From: Parietichytrium sp. I65-24A
Lineage: Eukaryota; Sar; Bigyra; Thraustochytrida; Thraustochytriidae
Length of the DNA: 64,000 bases
Direction of reading: 5' to 3'
Assembly (NCBI GenBank): GCA_012862575.1
Contig: BLSF01000040.1
Span: forward strand, 310,001 to 374,000
The position numbers and the translations under genes are program-made. Positions 62,597 through 64,000 of the stretch are shown here, piece by piece; positions within the stretch are counted from its first letter, which is position 1; every line of letters starts with the position of its first letter. The notes beneath the pieces are model-generated. The model worked only from the letters and a program-made list of their open reading frames with translations, searched no databases and was not told the DNA's origin.

Positions 62597-64000
62597 ATGG
62601 AAGAAGGCTCTGCGTCGCCAGCAGTCCGCGTCCCGGTGCCCGATAGCAGGTCTATGAGCGCGAGCGAGCAGCCTCAGCGACAGCAGGAGCGTGTGCTTGG
62701 GAATGGAGAAGGGCGCAATGACGGTGGCCCGCGACACGGCAGCCTGGAGGACGACAATACGGAAGGCGAATCGGAGGAGGACGTGAGGCTGGACGTGGAA
62801 GATAGGCTGCATTCGACACAGTCGTCGTCGAGGTCGTTCGTGGGGTCGTGGATGGCCATCAAAAAATACCTGTCTAGCGGAAGGGACGCGCGGATGAGTT
62901 CCAGGAGCTGGGCTCATCGGCGGTCCAGGAGTGGGTCGAGCAGGTCGCGCAGTAGGTCGAGTAGGTCGAGCAGATCGCGAACCCGGTCGAGCAGGTCGAG
63001 GTCGTCGGGACAGAGTAGCGCCAGCAGCAGGTCGCACCGGAGGCGAGTGACGAGCATTTCCAACATCTTCTCACATATGAGCAGCATGCATTCAGGCAGC
63101 GGGGATGTGTACTCTGTAAGCGACGTGGGGTGGTCCACGCGGATCCTGGCGCGGGATAAAACTTTCAACCAATGCTCTGGAAATCTCATCATCGACCAAG
63201 TGGCCACAAAGCAGGCGCTGCGCAACATCCTGACTTTGTACACGGATGACTGGTTTCATCGCGTTTTAACCCAAAGGCTCTGGGTTATCATGGCAGGGAT
63301 GGCCTTCATTTACTCGTGCTATCTCCTCTTCTTTGCCGGCATCTACTACTCCTTCGCGACCCCGGATAACGAGCTCTGTGCCTTAGACCCTGACTCAGAG
63401 ATCCACGCTTTCCAGATGTCCTTCGCCTTTGCTTTGGAGACGGCTGCTACCTCAGGCTACGGCCTCCCGAGTGACAACACGAGGTCGTTTTGGGAGGCGT
63501 GCTCCTCTAGCCCGGTGACAGTGTGGTTCCAAAGCTTTTTCGGGATCCTCATCAATGCGCTGACCATTGGTCTCGTCGTCATGCGCCTCGGTAGAGCGGA
63601 TCTTCGCGCTCATCAAGTGATTTTCAGCAACAAGGCCTGCATCACATTCATCGACGGCAAGTTTCACTTATCATTTCAGGTGTATGACTTGGACATTCAT
63701 GCACCAATCGTTGAAGCTCACGTTCGAACATACGCCGTCCTCAATGAAAGCGATGGGATCTCTTTAGCCCATTTTCAAACGCGTTATATGCGTTTGCAGA
63801 ATCCCAACGATGACCTTGGGTCTGGCTTGTTCTTGAGCGTACCTTGCACTGTCGTGCACGCAATTGATCAGTGGAGCCCTCTTTTGCCGCCCTCTTTGCG
63901 AAGGGAGCACTGGGTCACCCACGACGACAATTTTACTCACAATGCCGCAAATCGGTATCAATACCCCAATATGGTTCTTCGTGAAACCGATGCCAGCTGC
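62597..64000 (+). CDS. Inward-rectifier K+ channel (Kir family), C-terminus beyond window
   Basis: The frame is open from the ATG at 62597 to the right edge (468 codons). The long hydrophilic N-terminus has an Arg/Ser-rich stretch (about 105-165, such as RSRSRSSRSSRSRTRSSRS). TM1 is WVIMAGMAFIYSCYLLFFAG (about 228-247). The pore has FALETAATSGYGLPS with the filter TSGYG (285-289) where animal Kirs have TIGYG. TM2 is FQSFFGILINALTIGLVVMR. The cytosolic domain follows the Kir pattern: ADLRAHQVIFSNKACITFID, GKFHLSFQVYDLDI and SVPCTVVHAIDQWSPLLPP (compare LTIVHxIDxxSPL). It conducts K+ at a membrane as a tetramer. The extended RS-rich N-terminus is unusual. Confidence 0.93.
   Translation, partial: MEEGSASPAVRVPVPDSRSMSASEQPQRQQERVLGNGEGRNDGGPRHGSLEDDNTEGESEEDVRLDVEDRLHSTQSSSRSFVGSWMAIKKYLSSGRDARMSSRSWAHRRSRSGSSRSRSRSSRSSRSRTRSSRSRSSGQSSASSRSHRRRVTSISNIFSHMSSMHSGSGDVYSVSDVGWSTRILARDKTFNQCSGNLIIDQVATKQALRNILTLYTDDWFHRVLTQRLWVIMAGMAFIYSCYLLFFAGIYYSFATPDNELCALDPDSEIHAFQMSFAFALETAATSGYGLPSDNTRSFWEACSSSPVTVWFQSFFGILINALTIGLVVMRLGRADLRAHQVIFSNKACITFIDGKFHLSFQVYDLDIHAPIVEAHVRTYAVLNESDGISLAHFQTRYMRLQNPNDDLGSGLFLSVPCTVVHAIDQWSPLLPPSLRREHWVTHDDNFTHNAANRYQYPNMVLRETDASC

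Noticed and set aside
62339-63037. 232-codon minus-strand frame
   Set aside because: Antisense of the RS-rich Kir N-terminus; its Arg/Pro composition is a by-product.

Overview
This 64 kb window is nuclear DNA of an intron-poor eukaryote, probably a unicellular alga or protist. The evidence is two tandem 5S rRNA genes, a tRNA-Gly with a short intron at the standard eukaryotic position, four short spliceosomal introns (64-128 bp) that all begin GTAAGT, and a set of eukaryotic families: PKA-like kinase, 20S proteasome beta subunit, TIM21-like mitochondrial protein, microsomal P450, Josephin deubiquitinase and inward-rectifier K+ channel. Most genes have a single exon. A red alga is plausible, but nothing here settles the lineage. 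All assignments were made by reading translations by eye; no database search was possible. Several long frames open with GTG or TTG, so I moved those starts to the first in-frame ATG.

Layout. 1-7.1 kb: a partial PH + DysF protein running off the left edge, two diverged retrotransposon 3' ends in inverted orientation, a 5S rRNA cluster with a relic copy split by a 421 bp TTAA-flanked element, minisatellites, and a RING protein. 7.1-12.6 kb: no recognisable gene. 12.6-27 kb: a kinase-PP2C fusion, a small membrane ORF, a four-exon PKA-like kinase, an OFD1-like coiled-coil protein, tRNA-Gly, a cytochrome P450, and a membrane-anchored FKBP-TPR protein with a cysteine-rich C-terminus. 26.9-40.2 kb: a 13 kb gene desert. 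40.2-42.2 kb: a coiled-coil/ankyrin protein. 42.2-46.8 kb: a second desert. 46.8-50.7 kb: a GC-rich block with a catalytically degenerate DEAH-helicase homologue divergent from a Josephin protease, then a TIM21-like protein. 51.5-57.9 kb: three tandem paralogues of an unrecognised two-TM membrane protein family. 58.8-64 kb: proteasome beta7/beta2, a DMT-type transporter, and an inward-rectifier K+ channel running off the right edge.

The genes do not form an obvious pathway. Functional neighbourhoods are local: the divergent pseudo-helicase/Josephin pair shares a 130 bp intergenic region, and the three paralogues look like one expanded family. The deserts carry short tandem repeats and dispersed short palindromes, but no convincing coding sequence.
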